The translations under genes were made by a program, and so were the position numbers. Below are positions 62,502-64,000 of a DNA stretch of 64,000 nt, one piece after another. The notes under the pieces were generated by a model. It did no database searches. It was not told where the DNA came from and saw only the letters and a program-made list of their open reading frames with translations. The first letter of the stretch is position 1, and every line of letters starts with the position of its first letter. Location of the stretch: contig NZ_MIET01000042.1 of the NCBI RefSeq assembly GCF_003590335.1, forward strand, positions 1-64,000, read 5' to 3'. Origin of the DNA: Pseudoalteromonas sp. MSK9-3. GTDB taxonomy: Bacteria > Pseudomonadota > Gammaproteobacteria > Enterobacterales > Alteromonadaceae.

Positions 62502-64000
62502 ATGAAAAAACAATTACCTGCTTTAATATCTAGCTTACTCTGTTCTGGTGCCGCTTTTGCTAACACTGGGCAAGAGATTGAATCAATAGAAGTACTTAGC
62601 CATAAACAAGCTTATCGCGGTAATGTTGCGATTGCTGACTTACCTCAGTCAGTTTCAGTGGTGACCGCTGAGCAATTAGATGATCTTGGTGTAAATAACT
62701 TTCAACATGCCCTAAATCAAGTTAGTGCAATTTCAACACAAAACAATTTTGGCGGCTTGTGGGAAAGCTTTGCGATACGGGGCTTTGCAGGCGATGAAAA
62801 CTTACCTTCGGCCTATCTGATCAATGGCTTTAGTGCCGGTCGTGGCTATAGCGGCTTGCGTGATGTGTCTAATATTCAAGCGGTAGAGGTGTTAAAAGGA
62901 CCGGGTTCTGCGTTGTATGGCCGCAGTGAGCCTGGTGGTACCATTAATGTGATCACCAAAAAGCCACAGTTTGAGCAAAGTGGTTACGTGCAGCTTTCAC
63001 TCGGTGAATATGACTACAAGCGGGTGGAAGGTGATTATACTAATTCTATTAATAGTACTGCGGCGTTTAGGGTAAATGGTGCTGTAGAAAAGTCGCAGAG
63101 TTACCGTGATACCATTGAAACTGACAAGGTTGCATTCACCCCGTCAATTTTAATCAACCTCAGTGATGCAACGCAGCTTACCTACGAGCTAGAGTATGCA
63201 AATCAAGCCATACCTTTTGATCGCGGAGTGCCTGTTTTACCCGGTTTAGACTTACCAGAAAGCCGATTTTTAGGTGAGCCCAATGATGGTGCCATGAATG
63301 TCGATGCAATGGGTCATCAATTAGAGTTGTCACATCAGTTAAATGATGACTGGTCTATCAGCGGTGGTGTGGGTATTCGGGAGTCATCATTAGAAGGGTA
63401 TTCATCTGATACTGAACTGTCTCCGGGCCGTCAATTACTTTATGTTGATGGTGAAACCGTGAGTCGCCAACGCCGCTACAGAGATTATGATGCCACAGAT
63501 TTATCAGCAAGGGCTGAGCTTAGTGGAACATTTGCAGCGATGGGATTGACGCACAATGTGATGTTTGGCGCAGATATCTATGACTATAAATTAGAGACGC
63601 ATCAACAGCGTTATCGAGTCGCTTGGGGCGCGGGTGACACAACGTATAGCGTGAATGTATTTAACCCTGTGTATGGTCAAACTGCGCCTGAGCTAGCACC
63701 GACAGCTGATAATGTTGAGAAGCAAAAAGCATGGGGTATGTACTTTCAGGATCAGGTTAAACTAAATAAAAACTTGCAGGTGCTGGTTGGTGCTCGATTC
63801 GATCGTTTCGAACAAACAATAGAAAATAAGCTTTCGGGTGCAGATGCTGAGCACACAGAATCAGAGTTTAGCCCACGAGTGGGCGCTGTTTATACCTTTG
63901 ATAATAGCGTTGATTGGTATGCCAGTTATTCAGCTGGGTTTAGGCCAAATTCAGGTGCTGATCACTCAGGAAACACCTTTGAGCCTGAAAACAGTAAGTC
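62502..64000 (+). CDS. TonB-dependent siderophore-type receptor, N-terminal part (continues past window)
   Basis: 499 residues visible. Signal peptide about 1-21 (cleavage after AFA), a TonB-box-like IEVL near residue 30, then the plug domain: LPQSVSVVTAEQLDDLGVNN, IRGFAGDENLPSAYLINGF, then VEVLKGPGSALYGRSEPGGT and INVITKKPQF, which are the diagnostic plug motifs of siderophore-type receptors. The barrel begins about residue 165 with alternating strands (YVQLSLGEYDYKRVEGDYTN). It takes up an iron-siderophore or similar ligand across the outer membrane using TonB energy. The 3' end lies outside the window. Confidence 0.93.
   Translation, partial: MKKQLPALISSLLCSGAAFANTGQEIESIEVLSHKQAYRGNVAIADLPQSVSVVTAEQLDDLGVNNFQHALNQVSAISTQNNFGGLWESFAIRGFAGDENLPSAYLINGFSAGRGYSGLRDVSNIQAVEVLKGPGSALYGRSEPGGTINVITKKPQFEQSGYVQLSLGEYDYKRVEGDYTNSINSTAAFRVNGAVEKSQSYRDTIETDKVAFTPSILINLSDATQLTYELEYANQAIPFDRGVPVLPGLDLPESRFLGEPNDGAMNVDAMGHQLELSHQLNDDWSISGGVGIRESSLEGYSSDTELSPGRQLLYVDGETVSRQRRYRDYDATDLSARAELSGTFAAMGLTHNVMFGADIYDYKLETHQQRYRVAWGAGDTTYSVNVFNPVYGQTAPELAPTADNVEKQKAWGMYFQDQVKLNKNLQVLVGARFDRFEQTIENKLSGADAEHTESEFSPRVGAVYTFDNSVDWYASYSAGFRPNSGADHSGNTFEPENSK

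Overview
The window looks like a chromosomal segment of a marine gammaproteobacterium, most likely Pseudoalteromonas or a close relative. The evidence is moderate-to-low GC, marine-type secreted enzymes with GlyGly-CTERM anchors (a subtilisin-like protease and an ExeM-like nuclease), an MltC transglycosylase, a TonB-dependent receptor, ToxR-like membrane regulators and REP-type hairpin repeats. The genus is an inference; no rRNA or tRNA gene was seen.

Bases 1-2340 hold the end of an IS5-family element, a small membrane/coiled-coil protein and a short membrane-tethered winged-helix regulator. Bases 2490-14597 are one co-directional block of nine genes: GNAT-like transferase, MGDG-synthase/MurG-like glycosyltransferase, radical SAM enzyme, GT2 glycosyltransferase, PvdE/SyrD-like ABC exporter, membrane GT2 glycosyltransferase, DUF1796 putative cysteine peptidase, NodU/CmcH-type carbamoyltransferase, and a stand-alone A-T-C nonribosomal peptide synthetase. 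Tight spacing and several 4-11 base overlaps suggest one biosynthesis-and-export operon for an unidentified glycosylated, carbamoylated, amino-acid-containing product. This is the best candidate for an undescribed system here.

Bases 14800-31800 are an accessory zone. It starts with the broken C-terminal end of an integron integrase and continues with small unrelated genes mostly on the + strand (secreted proteins, lipoprotein, Crp-like regulator, hydroxylaminobenzene-mutase-like protein, GNAT, metalloprotease-like protein, 2OG-oxygenase-like protein, serine hydrolase, LysE exporter, DUF1801). At least one convincing attC-like site is present, along with several IS remnants, MITE-like repeats and one intact IS5-family insertion with a 9-bp target duplication. 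I read it as a decayed chromosomal integron plus insertion-sequence debris. An ECF sigma/anti-sigma pair with an amidohydrolase lies inside it.

Bases 32000-44120 carry a VC0807-like membrane protein, an arsR/arsH pair, secreted proteins including a BNR-type beta-propeller, mltC, a DUF4855-like protein, IS30 debris, an esterase-like gene interrupted by five copies of an 8-bp repeat (possible phase variation), a ToxR-like regulator with a propeller domain and a peptide deformylase. Bases 44240-60075 carry a large cadherin-repeat S8 protease, a Tat-signal protein, an FAD monooxygenase, ogt and a 2677-residue protein that combines an endonuclease I domain with an ExeM/NucH-type nuclease domain.

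Bases 60090-62260 have no genes. They hold about seven ~205-bp tandem units made of two hairpin motifs, then an AT-rich stretch leading into a two-repeat, 32-nt-spacer array that closely resembles a type I-F CRISPR, then two more REP-type units. The window ends inside a TonB-dependent siderophore-type receptor.
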